Assembly: GCA_036340635.1 (NCBI GenBank)
Contig: JAYYYF010000022.1
Location: 19,771 to 83,770 of the forward strand
Origin: GCA-002728855 sp036340635
Lineage (GTDB): Bacteria; Bacteroidota; Bacteroidia; Flavobacteriales; Flavobacteriaceae
Length of the DNA stretch: 64,000 nucleotides
Reading direction: 5' to 3'
Under the pieces are notes generated by a model. It saw only the letters and a program-made list of their open reading frames with translations. It did no database searches and was not told the origin of the DNA. The number at the start of each line of letters is the position of its first letter. Within the stretch, counting starts at the first letter, position 1. The translations under genes were made by a program, and so were the position numbers. Shown one piece after another: positions 33,977 to 43,702 of the stretch.

Positions 33977-34008
33977 CAAAGGTAATAAGAACCCCTTTCT
34001 TCTATAAA
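33977..34008 (-). promoter_or_regulatory. Promoter of aspS
   Basis: On the minus strand TACCTTTG (complement of 33977-33984) matches TAnnTTTG. TTTA (complement of 34005-34008), 20 bases upstream, is a near match to TTTG. The aspS ATG starts 17 bases after the -7 box. Confidence 0.6.
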
Positions 34009-34022
34009 CATAAAGATAATTT

Positions 34023-37000
34023 TTAGAGTGCTTTTTTAATTTTTAATTTCAGCTTATATGATATTAAAAAGATTGAAGGTACTATAATTAGCGTAAGAAA
34101 TGTAGCAAAAGATAATCCAAAAATTACAGTTTTTGCTAATGGCCCCCAAAAAGCAACATTGTCACCGCCAAGGTAAATTTTTGGATCCCAATTAGAGAAT
34201 AAAGAAAAGAAGTCAACATTTAAGCCAATTGATAAAGGGATTAATCCTAAAATAGTCGTAATTGCTGTTAAAATTACAGGTCTTAGCCTTGCCGTACCTC
34301 CATTTATTATCTCTTTTTTTGCTTCATTTAATGGCAACATCTCATTTTTTGGAATTTTTGAAGAAATTTTTCTTCGCTCTATTAAAAGCTGTATATAATC
34401 TAATAAAACAACACCATTGTTGACAACAATTCCTGAAAGTGCAATAATTCCCATCATCGTCATCATTATAACAAAAGTCATATCAAATATTATCAAACCC
34501 ATAAAAACCCCTGTAAAACTTAAAAAGATAGAAATTAAAATAATTATTGGTTTTGATATTGAATTAAACTGAAAAACTAGTAATAACATTATCAAGCCAA
34601 TTGCCGCAAGTAAAGCACTTGACAAAAAGGACATGTTTTCTTCTTGTTTTTCCATTTCTCCAGTGAATTTAAAACTTGTTCCTTTAGGCATGTCATAATT
34701 GTAAAGTATGGCTTTAGTTTTTTCAACTACTTCATTAGCATTAAAACCAGCTAAAACAGGAGAATAAAGAGTTACCACTCGCGAAAGATTCCGATGTTTT
34801 ATTGCGCTAAAAGAAGAAGTGTTTTTTAGAGAAATAATTGACGCAATGGGAACTTCTTTTATTTTTCCAGTTGCCTGATCTCTAAATGTTACATTTTGAT
34901 TAAATAAAGCGTTATTATCATATCGATATTTTTGTTCAAAGCGCACATTTATGTCATAGTCTTCACCTTGATTTTTATATACACCAGCTTTTCCACCAAA
35001 AATAGAGGCTCTTAATTGACGCCCAATCATAGAGCTAGAAACTCCAAGTCCTCCTGCTTTTTTTCTTTCAATATTAATTTTTAAACCAGGTTTATTTTTG
35101 TTAACATCAATCTTTAGTTCTTCAATACCAGTAATATTTTCTTTATTTATAAAACTTTTTATTGACTCAGCAGTACTAATAAGTTGATTATAATCTCTCC
35201 CGCTAATTTCAATATTAATTGGATATCCAGATGGAGGTCCCGATTGATCTTTTTCAACTGAAATTGATAAACCAGGATATTTATCTTTTAATTTTTGTTG
35301 AATTTCACTTCTTAATTTTTCGCTTGAGATTCCTTGCCTGTATTTAAATTCCCGCATTGATAAAACTACTTTTGCCTTATGAGGCATTTCATTTGAAGGT
35401 CCACTATCGGATTCAGCATTGCCAGCTCCTTCACCAACCTGCGCTACTCCATCTTCAACCATAAAATTGAAATTTCCAATTTTGTATTTTTCAGAATTAA
35501 TTAAAGAATATATTTCATTTTCAATTTCTTTAGTTATTTTATTTGTTTTATGGATACTAGTTCCTTCGGGATATTCTATGTAAGTTATTATCTGATTTGG
35601 CTCAGCGCTAGGAAAAAATTCAACCTTTGGAGGAAAAATACCCATTAATAGAAAAGAAGTTAATAATAATAAAAAGGTTCCTGATAAAAACTTATAAGGA
35701 TTCTGTCCAGAGAGGGCAAATGATAAGAATAATCGATATTTATTTTCTAGCCAAACCAAAAATGTATTTTGAAATTTCAATGCTAGTTTTCGAATGAAGT
35801 ACTTGTAAGCCCAAAAGGAAATGGTAATCAATATCATAAGCGTTCCAATTCCTCTTATTTCTCCTTTATTAAAAATTAATATTAGCCCCATTCCACCTAG
35901 TATAAAAGACAACCTATACAAACTTTTTTTACTCATTTCAGTATCAGATATTTCCATAAATTCTGAAACTAACATTGAATTAAATAATAATGCTACTATT
36001 AAAGATGACCCTAAAACAACTGATAGTGTTATAGGGAAAAAAATCATAAATTCTCCAATTACTCCAGGCCAAGAGCCCAAAGGGACAAATGCTGCAACTG
36101 TTGTTGCTGTTGAAAAAATTATTGGATAAGCAATCTCTCCTATTCCAGCTTTAGCAGCTTGAATTCTTGACATCCCTTCTTTTTCCATTAATCGATAGAC
36201 ATTTTCAACCACTACTATTCCATTATCTACAAGCATCCCTAAACCCATTATAAGTCCAAAAAGGATCATTCTGTTCATTGTATATCCAAGCATTGAAATT
36301 ATTGCAAAAGACATAAACATTGACATAGGAATTGCAAAGCCAACAAAAAGAGAATTTCTAAAACCTAAGAAAAACATTAAAACGGTAATTACTAAAATGA
36401 CTCCAAAAATGATATTATTCACAAAGTCATTTATAAGGTTTGAAGTTCTATTTGATTGATCATTTGATACACCAATATTTAAATTTTCTGGGAAGTAACT
36501 TTTTTCTAGGTCATTTATAATTAATCTAATCTGATCAGATGCATCAATTAAATTTTTACCACCTCTTTTCTTTACATCTAATAAAACAACTTTATTTCCA
36601 AAAGATCTCGCAAAAGAAGTGGGATCTTTTTCTTTAAAAGAAATTTCAGCAATTTCACTCAGATAAACAGCTCCTTTTTCACTTTTGATGACAAAATCTT
36701 TGAGCTCATTGGGACTTTGGATTTCACCTACTAGGCGAACATTTCTTCTCTTCCCATCTCCTATAATACTTCCTGATGAAATGGTGCTGTTTCCATCTCG
36801 GATAGAGTTTATTACTTTATTTAAACTAATTTTTGAGGCAGTCATTTTATAGATATCAACCGCTACTTCAATTTCAAAATCTTGAATTCCTCTTATATCT
36901 ACAGCTTTAATTTGTGGTAATCTTTCAATTTTTTCTTCAAGAAATTCCGCATATTCTTTTAATTTTTCTACTGGATAATCTCCAACCAAACTTATGTTGA

Positions 37001-37448
37001 GCATGGGGATCAATTCAGAAAAGTCAAACTCAAAAATTGTTGGCTCAACCTTCGCATTATTAAAAATAGGCCAATCTGGTCCTGAAACCACACCATCAAC
37101 TAGATCTTTGGTTTTTTGTTTTGCCAAATCTACTGTTATGTTTTCATCAAACTCAATAGTTATTGCAGCGAAGTCTTCTTCTGAGGTGGAAGTTAAGTTT
37201 ACCATATTTGAAACACCTCTTAAAACTTCTTCAAGGGGATCAACAATTAAACGTTCAATATCTTCCGCTGTATTTCCAGGGAAAACAGCAGTAACAAAAA
37301 CACGAGTATCCTTAATTTCAGGGAAATCTTCTCTTGGCATTGTTCTATAAGAGATTATACCAAGAATAAAAAATATGGAAATGATTACATAGATAATTTT
37401 GTTATGGTCAATAGCCCAACTTGATAAAAAAAATTCCTTTTTTTTCAT
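34023..37448 (-). CDS. RND-family efflux transporter permease
   Basis: This 1141-residue inner-membrane proton antiporter belongs to the AcrB/HAE1 superfamily. TM1 is near residues 14-32. The two large periplasmic regions bracket the TM4 motif LGMLVDNGIVVVENV, in which Asp-Asn replaces the Asp-Asp pair of AcrB. GGTARLRPVILTAITTILGLIPL is a second RND signature. After TM6 there is an extra stretch of about 70 residues with two additional hydrophobic segments before the second half. It lies downstream of the adaptor gene in the order tetR, tolC-type, adaptor, permease. Substrates are unknown. Confidence 0.93.
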   Translation of the reverse strand: MKKKEFFLSSWAIDHNKIIYVIISIFFILGIISYRTMPREDFPEIKDTRVFVTAVFPGNTAEDIERLIVDPLEEVLRGVSNMVNLTSTSEEDFAAITIEFDENITVDLAKQKTKDLVDGVVSGPDWPIFNNAKVEPTIFEFDFSELIPMLNISLVGDYPVEKLKEYAEFLEEKIERLPQIKAVDIRGIQDFEIEVAVDIYKMTASKISLNKVINSIRDGNSTISSGSIIGDGKRRNVRLVGEIQSPNELKDFVIKSEKGAVYLSEIAEISFKEKDPTSFARSFGNKVVLLDVKKRGGKNLIDASDQIRLIINDLEKSYFPENLNIGVSNDQSNRTSNLINDFVNNIIFGVILVITVLMFFLGFRNSLFVGFAIPMSMFMSFAIISMLGYTMNRMILFGLIMGLGMLVDNGIVVVENVYRLMEKEGMSRIQAAKAGIGEIAYPIIFSTATTVAAFVPLGSWPGVIGEFMIFFPITLSVVLGSSLIVALLFNSMLVSEFMEISDTEMSKKSLYRLSFILGGMGLILIFNKGEIRGIGTLMILITISFWAYKYFIRKLALKFQNTFLVWLENKYRLFLSFALSGQNPYKFLSGTFLLLLTSFLLMGIFPPKVEFFPSAEPNQIITYIEYPEGTSIHKTNKITKEIENEIYSLINSEKYKIGNFNFMVEDGVAQVGEGAGNAESDSGPSNEMPHKAKVVLSMREFKYRQGISSEKLRSEIQQKLKDKYPGLSISVEKDQSGPPSGYPINIEISGRDYNQLISTAESIKSFINKENITGIEELKIDVNKNKPGLKINIERKKAGGLGVSSSMIGRQLRASIFGGKAGVYKNQGEDYDINVRFEQKYRYDNNALFNQNVTFRDQATGKIKEVPIASIISLKNTSSFSAIKHRNLSRVVTLYSPVLAGFNANEVVEKTKAILYNYDMPKGTSFKFTGEMEKQEENMSFLSSALLAAIGLIMLLLVFQFNSISKPIIILISIFLSFTGVFMGLIIFDMTFVIMMTMMGIIALSGIVVNNGVVLLDYIQLLIERRKISSKIPKNEMLPLNEAKKEIINGGTARLRPVILTAITTILGLIPLSIGLNVDFFSLFSNWDPKIYLGGDNVAFWGPLAKTVIFGLSFATFLTLIIVPSIFLISYKLKLKIKKAL

Positions 37449-37461
37449 TTAATAGTTTGTA

Positions 37462-38628
37462 TTATGAATTGATCTTAGCTAACTTAACTTTTTGACCATC
37501 CTGAATTCTTTCTCCTCCTTCATTTATTATTATGTCACCATCTGATAAACCATTTATAATTTCAATTTTATTACCATTATCTTTTCCAATATCAATGAAA
37601 ACTTTTTTGCTGATGAACACATTTTCTTTTTCAGTTTTAATGAGTTTAAATACATAAAAGTTTCCTTTTGAATCTTCCTTTAAAATTCTAAGAGGAATCA
37701 AAATTGATTTAGGATTTGAGTAATCATTAATCTTCAGTTTGGTGGTAAGGTTTAATTTTACCGACCTATCTTGATTTGAAATAGGCGCCTCAATTCTGAA
37801 GCTCCTATTATTTGGCTTAATGAAATTACCAGCTTGTTTAATGATTGTCTCATAAGATTTACCAAGCATTGGAATTTCTACTATTAAAGGAGTTCCAGTT
37901 TTAACAGTTTGTAAATATTTTTCTGGGACATCAGCTTCTGTGTAGACATTATCAAGGTTAACAATTCTAAAAATTGGAGTCAAACCAGCAATTAAGTTTG
38001 AACCAGTATTGGCTATAATTTCATCTATAGAGCCTGTGAAAGGGGCAAAAATCTTTGCTTTTTTTAATTGTTCTTTTAATTGGGCCACACTTTTTTGTTG
38101 AGTTTTATATATAGTTTTAGCTTCTAAATATTCAATTTCTGAACCAATTTTTTGCTCCCAAAGATTTTTTATTCTATTAAATTTTATTTTAGATAGTTCT
38201 GCTTGAAGTTCGAGCTGAGATAATTGATTTTTAAGTCCAGAATCATCTATTTCAGCTAATATTTGTCCTTTATTTACTTGAGTACCTTCTTCAACATAAA
38301 TTTTCTTAAGGATGCCATTTAACTCTGGAAGTAATAATAGATTTTTACGAGATTTTATATCTCCCTGTACTTCAATAAAATGCTTAAAAGACTCTTGTTT
38401 TATTTTGTAGATCGTAATTAATTGAAGCCTTTCGTTTTCATCTAATTCTGAAATAGCAGAATTAATTTTTTCCAATTCACTATTTAAAGAAATTAGCTCT
38501 TCATTTATGTTTTTATTTATTTCTCTTAGATCAGAAAGATCATTATAATCAATATTTTTAAGATCATAACTTTTTCTTTCTGAACAACTAAAAGTAACAA
38601 CAAGAATTAAAACAAATAATTTTTTCAT
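37462..38628 (-). CDS. Periplasmic adaptor (membrane fusion) lipoprotein of the RND pump
   Basis: This 388-residue protein has a lipoprotein signal ending TFSC (Cys15). A predicted coiled coil of about 50 residues (Glu/Leu/Asn-rich, 30-70) precedes the usual adaptor core. The lipoyl half-motifs are GDIKSRKNLLLLPELNG and GILKKIYVEEGTQVNKGQILAEID. The alpha-hairpin is at about 130-185, and the second lipoyl half is KIFAPFTGSIDEI. The extra N-terminal coil is not typical of AcrA. It links the TolC-type protein to the permease. Confidence 0.92.
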   Translation of the reverse strand: MKKLFVLILVVTFSCSERKSYDLKNIDYNDLSDLREINKNINEELISLNSELEKINSAISELDENERLQLITIYKIKQESFKHFIEVQGDIKSRKNLLLLPELNGILKKIYVEEGTQVNKGQILAEIDDSGLKNQLSQLELQAELSKIKFNRIKNLWEQKIGSEIEYLEAKTIYKTQQKSVAQLKEQLKKAKIFAPFTGSIDEIIANTGSNLIAGLTPIFRIVNLDNVYTEADVPEKYLQTVKTGTPLIVEIPMLGKSYETIIKQAGNFIKPNNRSFRIEAPISNQDRSVKLNLTTKLKINDYSNPKSILIPLRILKEDSKGNFYVFKLIKTEKENVFISKKVFIDIGKDNGNKIEIINGLSDGDIIINEGGERIQDGQKVKLAKINS

Positions 38629-38637
38629 GGTTTAAGG

Positions 38638-39981
38638 TTATGGTTTGGGTGAGTTTATAAGTGTTTCTAAATTTATTTTTCTTTCAATTAAATTTTGAAT
38701 TGAGCTTAAATATTTACTTTGAGAACTATAGAGTTGAAGTTGGGCCTGCCTTAGCTCAAAACTACCAACCATACCCTCAAAATATTTCACTTGATTTTTA
38801 TTTTCAATACGTTCTGCTAATCCAAGATTTTCTTTTTCAGTAAAATAATTTTCAATTGCAAGTTGATAATCATTCAAAGCTGTTTCAATTTCCATTCTAA
38901 TCCGGTATTGTGTTTCATTAAGTCTTGTTTCAGCCTGCTGCATACTTATTTTAGCTTTTTGTGACTTCACTTTTTTTGAAAATGAACTGAACAATGGAAT
39001 ATCAAGACTTAATCCAACAAGTGAAGAACCAAACCATTTTTGATTATTTTTAGCAAAATCAAATTTTTCATTATTCCCAGTATAAGCACCATTTATGAAG
39101 GCTTTTATACTGGGCAAGAATTTTGATTTTTCATACTTATATAAAAGAGACTCTGAAAGTAAATTATTTTCTGCTATTCTAACATCAATATTGTTAGAAA
39201 CATTAAAATCATTTTTTGTTTCAAAGAGCAAATTTGATTCATCTATTATATCAGAAATTTGACTCTTAAGAAAAATTTCTTTTTCAACAGGAATGCCAAG
39301 GTTGAATTTTAACATTTCGCGAATTATTTTACTTAAGTTTTCAGCATATTTTAATTGAGTATTAATATTTGCTAGTGTTAGCTGAATTTGTTCAACACTT
39401 TCTTCTTCTTCAAATCCATTTTTAAATAATTGGTGGATTTCAGAAACATTCTCTTCTAATTTTTTTTTGTTTTTATTCAGTAATTTTACATTCTCTTCTG
39501 CTAATAATGCAGCTGCATAGTTGTTTACAATTGCTTTTTTAGTTTCTAGTGCGGTCTTTTCAAAAATGTTTTCTGAAATTTTAAGAAAGATTTTACTCGC
39601 TTCTAAACCCACAATATATGACCCATCAAAAATTAGTTGATCCATCCTAACTGATCCAACAACTTTTTGTTTTGTTCCAAAACTAATTTCAGCGAATTCT
39701 CCTGGTTTGCCCCCAAAAAATTCTGCAGGGACTAGTGATACTGGCATTTCCAGAAAATTTTGATAATTAACTTCTGCATAAATTTGAGGGAGTCCTATTG
39801 CTATTGTACTCCACCTATCTTTCTCTGCTTTTTCAATTTCTCGATTGGCATTTTTAACTGAAAAATTATTGTTCAATCCATATTCGATGGCTTCCTTTAG
39901 AGTGAGCGAATTTGGGAAATTTTGAGCATTTGCAAAAATTCCTAAAAAAAGTGTATAAAAGAATAATTTTTTAATTTTCAT
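38638..39981 (-). CDS. TolC-family outer-membrane efflux protein
   Basis: This 447-residue protein has a signal of about 18 residues (FFYTLFLGIFANA before QNFP). The TolC internal duplication is visible as two long alpha-helical regions, with SLTLKEAIEYGLNNNFSVKNA near the start and the equivalent around 230-260. DYQLAIENYFTEKENLGLAE is typical of the second repeat. It forms the exit duct of the pump. It overlaps the end of tetR by 11 bases. Confidence 0.92.
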   Translation of the reverse strand: MKIKKLFFYTLFLGIFANAQNFPNSLTLKEAIEYGLNNNFSVKNANREIEKAEKDRWSTIAIGLPQIYAEVNYQNFLEMPVSLVPAEFFGGKPGEFAEISFGTKQKVVGSVRMDQLIFDGSYIVGLEASKIFLKISENIFEKTALETKKAIVNNYAAALLAEENVKLLNKNKKKLEENVSEIHQLFKNGFEEEESVEQIQLTLANINTQLKYAENLSKIIREMLKFNLGIPVEKEIFLKSQISDIIDESNLLFETKNDFNVSNNIDVRIAENNLLSESLLYKYEKSKFLPSIKAFINGAYTGNNEKFDFAKNNQKWFGSSLVGLSLDIPLFSSFSKKVKSQKAKISMQQAETRLNETQYRIRMEIETALNDYQLAIENYFTEKENLGLAERIENKNQVKYFEGMVGSFELRQAQLQLYSSQSKYLSSIQNLIERKINLETLINSPKP

Positions 39982-40582
39982 CTCCTATTCTTAGTTTATT
40001 TTTTTCTAAAAAGGTGAGCCCTTTTTTGGTTACTATTGCCCTTAAATGATAATCAATATAGCTTTCCAATAAGTTTAATATTTTAAAATTTTTCGGAGGA
40101 AATAGCTCTATATTTCTTACTCCTTGTAGACCATTTATATATATTCTAGAAAGAAACCTAGGGCTTATAGATTTTCTGAAGAACCCCATTTTAATTCCTT
40201 CTATCAGGTTGTTTTCAAAATTACCAAGCATTGTTTCAAATTCTTTTTTCTTTATTTCTGCAAAAATTTTTGGATAATATTTTTGAAGTTGATATCTCTG
40301 GGATTCATTATCCTTGTTTAGAAATTCAAAAGCAACTTTTTTGATTTCATAGAGTGAAATTATAGGATTCTTAGTTTTCTTTTGAACAGACAAAACCTTT
40401 AAATTAACATCTTTGAATATTTTAAAAATACCCGCCCTAACCAAATCAGTTTTATTTTTAAAATGAGTGTAAATTGTTTTTTTTGAAATTGACATTTCAC
40501 TTGCGATATCATCCATAGTAACATTTTTACATCCATATTGTAAGAAAAGTGAGGAGGCGTTATTTATAATTTCTTTTTTCAT
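39971..40582 (-). CDS. TetR-family transcriptional regulator of the RND operon
   Basis: This 203-residue protein has an N-terminal TetR helix-turn-helix at about residues 7-48 (LFLQYGCKNVTMDDIASEMS, then SKKTIYTHFKNKTDLV). The ligand-binding half has no recognisable subfamily. It is the first gene of the efflux operon, so it probably represses itself and the pump. The inverted repeat in its promoter is the likely binding site. Confidence 0.93.
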   Translation of the reverse strand: MKKEIINNASSLFLQYGCKNVTMDDIASEMSISKKTIYTHFKNKTDLVRAGIFKIFKDVNLKVLSVQKKTKNPIISLYEIKKVAFEFLNKDNESQRYQLQKYYPKIFAEIKKKEFETMLGNFENNLIEGIKMGFFRKSISPRFLSRIYINGLQGVRNIELFPPKNFKILNLLESYIDYHLRAIVTKKGLTFLEKNKLRIGDEN

Positions 40583-40601
40583 TTGTTGGCGAATTTAATA
40601 A

Positions 40602-40632
40602 AGAAACTATTAAAACAATAAAAGTTTCCAAA
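40602..40632 (-). promoter_or_regulatory. tetR promoter with candidate TetR operator
   Basis: GAAACTATTA (40603-40612) and TAAAAGTTTC (40619-40628) are inverted with 9 of 10 bases matching and a 6-base spacer. On the minus strand a TTTG (complement of 40629-40632) and a weak TAGTTTCT (40602-40609) are 19 bases apart. The repeat fills the spacer and overlaps the -7 box, the position where a repressor would block RNA polymerase. Confidence 0.55.
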
Positions 40633-40668
40633 GTTTTTTTTACTTTTCCTAAAATATATTTTAACTCA

Positions 40669-41652
40669 ATGCAGGATTTTTTTAAGACTTACCAAGGATT
40701 ATTTAATGAACACTTAAATAATTTTAAAATAAATGAATCTCCTAAGAATTTATATGACCCGATTAGATATTTGATTAATATAAAGGGAAAGCAAATAAGA
40801 CCTGTCCTTACTTTATTAGCTGCGGACACATTTGGTCTTAATCCAAAGCAAGCACTTGACGCAGCTTTGTCAGTAGAAATATTTCATAATTTCACATTAG
40901 TTCATGATGACATAATGGATGATGCTTCTTTGCGAAGAGGTCATACTACAGTTCATAATAAGTGGGATTTAAATACCGCTATCTTATCAGGAGATGCAAT
41001 GCTAATTCAAGCGTATAGAGTTCTTCAGAATTATCCTGATCCTCTTTTTAAAAAATTATTCCAATTGCTAAATAAAACTGCAGGGGATGTTTGTGAAGGA
41101 CAACAATACGATTTAGATTTTGAAAAAAACAATCAGTTGAATTTCGATGATTATATTGATATGATTAGATTAAAAACAGCTATTTTGCTTGGTTGTTCTT
41201 TAAAAATGGGAGCAATTATAGGTGGAGCAAATAAAGTAGATTGTAAGTTGATTAATGATTTTGGAATTGATATGGGAATAGCCTTCCAGCTTCAAGATGA
41301 TTACCTGGATTCATTTGGGGATTCAAAAATTTTTGGAAAAAAAATTGGGGGTGACATTATGAAGAATAAGAAAACTATATTGTATCACTTGGTTTTAAAA
41401 AATGGAAAGTTAGATCATCAAAAAAAGATTAAAAAAATTATGGAGGCGGTTGGTGAGAGCAATAATTTTGAAGACAAAATTTTTGAGGCGAATAAAATTT
41501 ATGTTGAATCAGGATCGAAAAAAAGTACAAGAGAGATGATCAATTTTTATTCTGAAAGAGCCCGCAAAAAAATAGAATTATTGACTATTAATCAAGAAAA
41601 AAAGAAAATTTTCATAGACCTTATCGAATTGTTAATGAATAGAGAAAAATAA
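40669..41652 (+). CDS. Polyprenyl diphosphate synthase (trans-isoprenyl)
   Basis: This 327-residue enzyme condenses isopentenyl diphosphate onto allylic primers. The first Asp-rich motif DDIMDD is at 80-85, followed by RRGHTTVHNK. The second motif is FQLQDDYLD near 208-216. GDVCEGQQYDLDF is also conserved. It may make geranylgeranyl diphosphate for carotenoids, given the lycopene cyclase gene convergent with it. Octaprenyl or heptaprenyl synthesis for quinones cannot be excluded. The stops of the two genes are 2 bases apart. Confidence 0.92.
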   Translation: MQDFFKTYQGLFNEHLNNFKINESPKNLYDPIRYLINIKGKQIRPVLTLLAADTFGLNPKQALDAALSVEIFHNFTLVHDDIMDDASLRRGHTTVHNKWDLNTAILSGDAMLIQAYRVLQNYPDPLFKKLFQLLNKTAGDVCEGQQYDLDFEKNNQLNFDDYIDMIRLKTAILLGCSLKMGAIIGGANKVDCKLINDFGIDMGIAFQLQDDYLDSFGDSKIFGKKIGGDIMKNKKTILYHLVLKNGKLDHQKKIKKIMEAVGESNNFEDKIFEANKIYVESGSKKSTREMINFYSERARKKIELLTINQEKKKIFIDLIELLMNREK

Positions 41653-41654
41653 GT

Positions 41655-42809
41655 TTACTTAAGTTTAAAAATTCTTTTAAAAAACGCAGTGATAAACAAA
41701 AAAAATGGGAAGGAACTTATAATTTTAAGTTCTTGCCAAAAATTGCTTTTATCATCTAAGAATTTAAAGATAATTTCAGGTTTGTTTTTTTGAAACATTT
41801 TTTTGAAAAGTTTACTGCCTATTGAATTGTTTTTTGAAAGCACGTCTAAAAAAATTAGATCATAAAACCAAAATCTAGTCACTGTATTAAATTTGCTTAG
41901 TGGTTTTTCTTTCTTTATATAAGATATTAGTTGTTTGGTCTTTTCATTGATTCTAGAGAAAGTATAACCAGTGCTCGCTTTTGTCCAACCACCTGCAGTT
42001 CCAATATATAAAAGATTATCAGTGTTTAAATTATCAAATCTGAAACAGGTCATCGGAATTTGCCCTTTTTCCTTTTCAAGAATTTTATAACCTCCGGTAT
42101 TAATACTTTTTAGATAATTTTTTATTTCATTAAGATACTCTTCTTCTGGTAACAAAATTTTAGAAAAAAGAGTATATTCAATAAGTGCTTTTTTACTTGA
42201 TTCAGGAAGAACATAAACAAATCTTGTTTCATTTTTTTGTGGCAAGTCAAAATTCATAAAACCAATCTTTCCACTATCAAAGCATTGGTTTTTAGTTTCA
42301 ACTATACAGCCAACAAAGTGTTGGATAAGAACAGGAAATTTTTTCTGGGTTTTAAGAATTTCTGGATCATAAATACTTGAAAAAATTTTGCCCCCTTCAT
42401 AACTTTTCTTATTCGTAGTAACAAGGTTTAGTTTGGGGTCAATTTTTAAAACTTTTTCTCTAACCTGATTTAATTGGGGATAGGGTTTTAATTTCTTCTG
42501 AATAAAAGAGTAGAAATCTTTACTTTTGACCATCTTATATTTAAATGGATCAAATGAAAAATCTAATTTATAATCCTGAGCTTTAAATTCTCCATCGTTC
42601 CATTTATTGCATATGATTTCTTCATAATCTCCCTCTCCTTGTTCCCAAAAACACCAAGTTCTATCATTAATATCCTTTTTATCTTTTTCTATTAATAGAA
42701 TTGATTTGTTATTAAAGTAATTGTCATTACACATTTTTAAAGCCAATGAAAGACCAGAAGCCCCTCCTCCGCAAATTATATAGTCAAATTTTTTTTTATT
42801 AGTGGACAT
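41655..42809 (-). CDS. crtY: Lycopene beta-cyclase (CrtY type)
   Basis: This 384-residue flavoprotein starts with the dinucleotide-binding YIICGGGASGLSLAL near residues 10-24, followed by DRTWCFWEQGEG, a CrtY signature. LPESSKKALIEYTLFS and YIGTAGGWTKASTGYTF are further matches. It forms the two beta-ionone rings that turn lycopene into beta-carotene. The last 25 residues are hydrophobic and basic, suggesting membrane association. No other carotenoid gene is in the window. Confidence 0.9.
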   Translation of the reverse strand: MSTNKKKFDYIICGGGASGLSLALKMCNDNYFNNKSILLIEKDKKDINDRTWCFWEQGEGDYEEIICNKWNDGEFKAQDYKLDFSFDPFKYKMVKSKDFYSFIQKKLKPYPQLNQVREKVLKIDPKLNLVTTNKKSYEGGKIFSSIYDPEILKTQKKFPVLIQHFVGCIVETKNQCFDSGKIGFMNFDLPQKNETRFVYVLPESSKKALIEYTLFSKILLPEEEYLNEIKNYLKSINTGGYKILEKEKGQIPMTCFRFDNLNTDNLLYIGTAGGWTKASTGYTFSRINEKTKQLISYIKKEKPLSKFNTVTRFWFYDLIFLDVLSKNNSIGSKLFKKMFQKNKPEIIFKFLDDKSNFWQELKIISSFPFFLFITAFFKRIFKLK

Positions 42810-42883
42810 ATATACTTTTCAATTTTTAATTTAGATTGGTTTTAACCATTTTAAAAACTAAATTAGCGCCTAAAAATTTAAAG

Positions 42884-43699
42884 ATGCAATCGATTTTTGA
42901 TTTTTTTTCTGGGATACATCCAATTACAGGTGCTCTTTATGCAACTCTATTCACGTGGGGAGTAACTGCTTTAGGAGCGTCTTTTGTGTTTCTTTTTAGA
43001 TCTATGAATAGGGCTTTTTTAGATGGCATGCTTGGTTTTACTGGAGGTGTGATGGTTGCTGCAAGCTTTTGGAGTCTACTTTCTCCAGCAATTGAGATGA
43101 GTGAGGGAGAAGGCTTTTATAAAGTTTTTCCTGCAGCAATAGGATTTTTATTAGGAGCTCTTTTTATTTTTGGACTAGACAAAGTTTTGCCTCACCTGCA
43201 TATCAATTTTAAAGAATCTGAGGGGATAAAAACACCTTGGCATAGAACGACACTTTTAGCTTTAGCAATTACTTTACATAATATTCCAGAAGGATTAGCA
43301 GTTGGAGTTTTATTTGGGGGTGTAGCTGCTGGAATTCCTGAAGCATCCATTAGTGGCGCAGTAATATTGGCTTTAGGTATTGGGATTCAAAATTTCCCAG
43401 AAGGCATAGCTATTGCAGTTCCTCTTAGACGTCAAGGTGCTAGTAGATTTAAATCTTTTTGGTATGGTCAGATGTCCGCAATAGTTGAGCCTATTTTTGG
43501 AGTTTTAGGAGCTGTTGCAGTAACTTTCTTCACTCCTATTTTACCTTATGCACTTGCGTTTGCAGCAGGGGCAATGATTTTTGTTGTTGTTGAAGAAGTC
43601 ATCCCAGAAACTCAGCTTGATAAGTATACAGATATTGCAGCTTTGGGTTTTGTTGGAGGTTTTATAATTATGATGACTTTAGATGTCGCCTTAGGATAA
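42884..43699 (+). CDS. ZIP-family metal transporter
   Basis: The ATG at 42884 gives 271 residues starting MQSIFDFFSGIHP; a TTG at 42836 would add 16 unsupported residues. About eight hydrophobic segments are visible. The metal-binding motifs are HNIPEGLAVG (helix 4) and NFPEGIAIA (helix 5), where the first His of the second pair is replaced by Asn. A short Glu-rich loop lies between helices 3 and 4, without a long His-rich loop. It probably imports zinc or another divalent metal across the inner membrane. Confidence 0.9.
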   Translation: MQSIFDFFSGIHPITGALYATLFTWGVTALGASFVFLFRSMNRAFLDGMLGFTGGVMVAASFWSLLSPAIEMSEGEGFYKVFPAAIGFLLGALFIFGLDKVLPHLHINFKESEGIKTPWHRTTLLALAITLHNIPEGLAVGVLFGGVAAGIPEASISGAVILALGIGIQNFPEGIAIAVPLRRQGASRFKSFWYGQMSAIVEPIFGVLGAVAVTFFTPILPYALAFAAGAMIFVVVEEVIPETQLDKYTDIAALGFVGGFIIMMTLDVALG

Positions 43700-43702
43700 A
43701 AT

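Noticed and set aside
40641..40648. TACTTTTC as promoter of the polyprenyl synthase
   Set aside because: The last base differs from TAnnTTTG and no TTTG is found at -33, so it is not reported as a feature.
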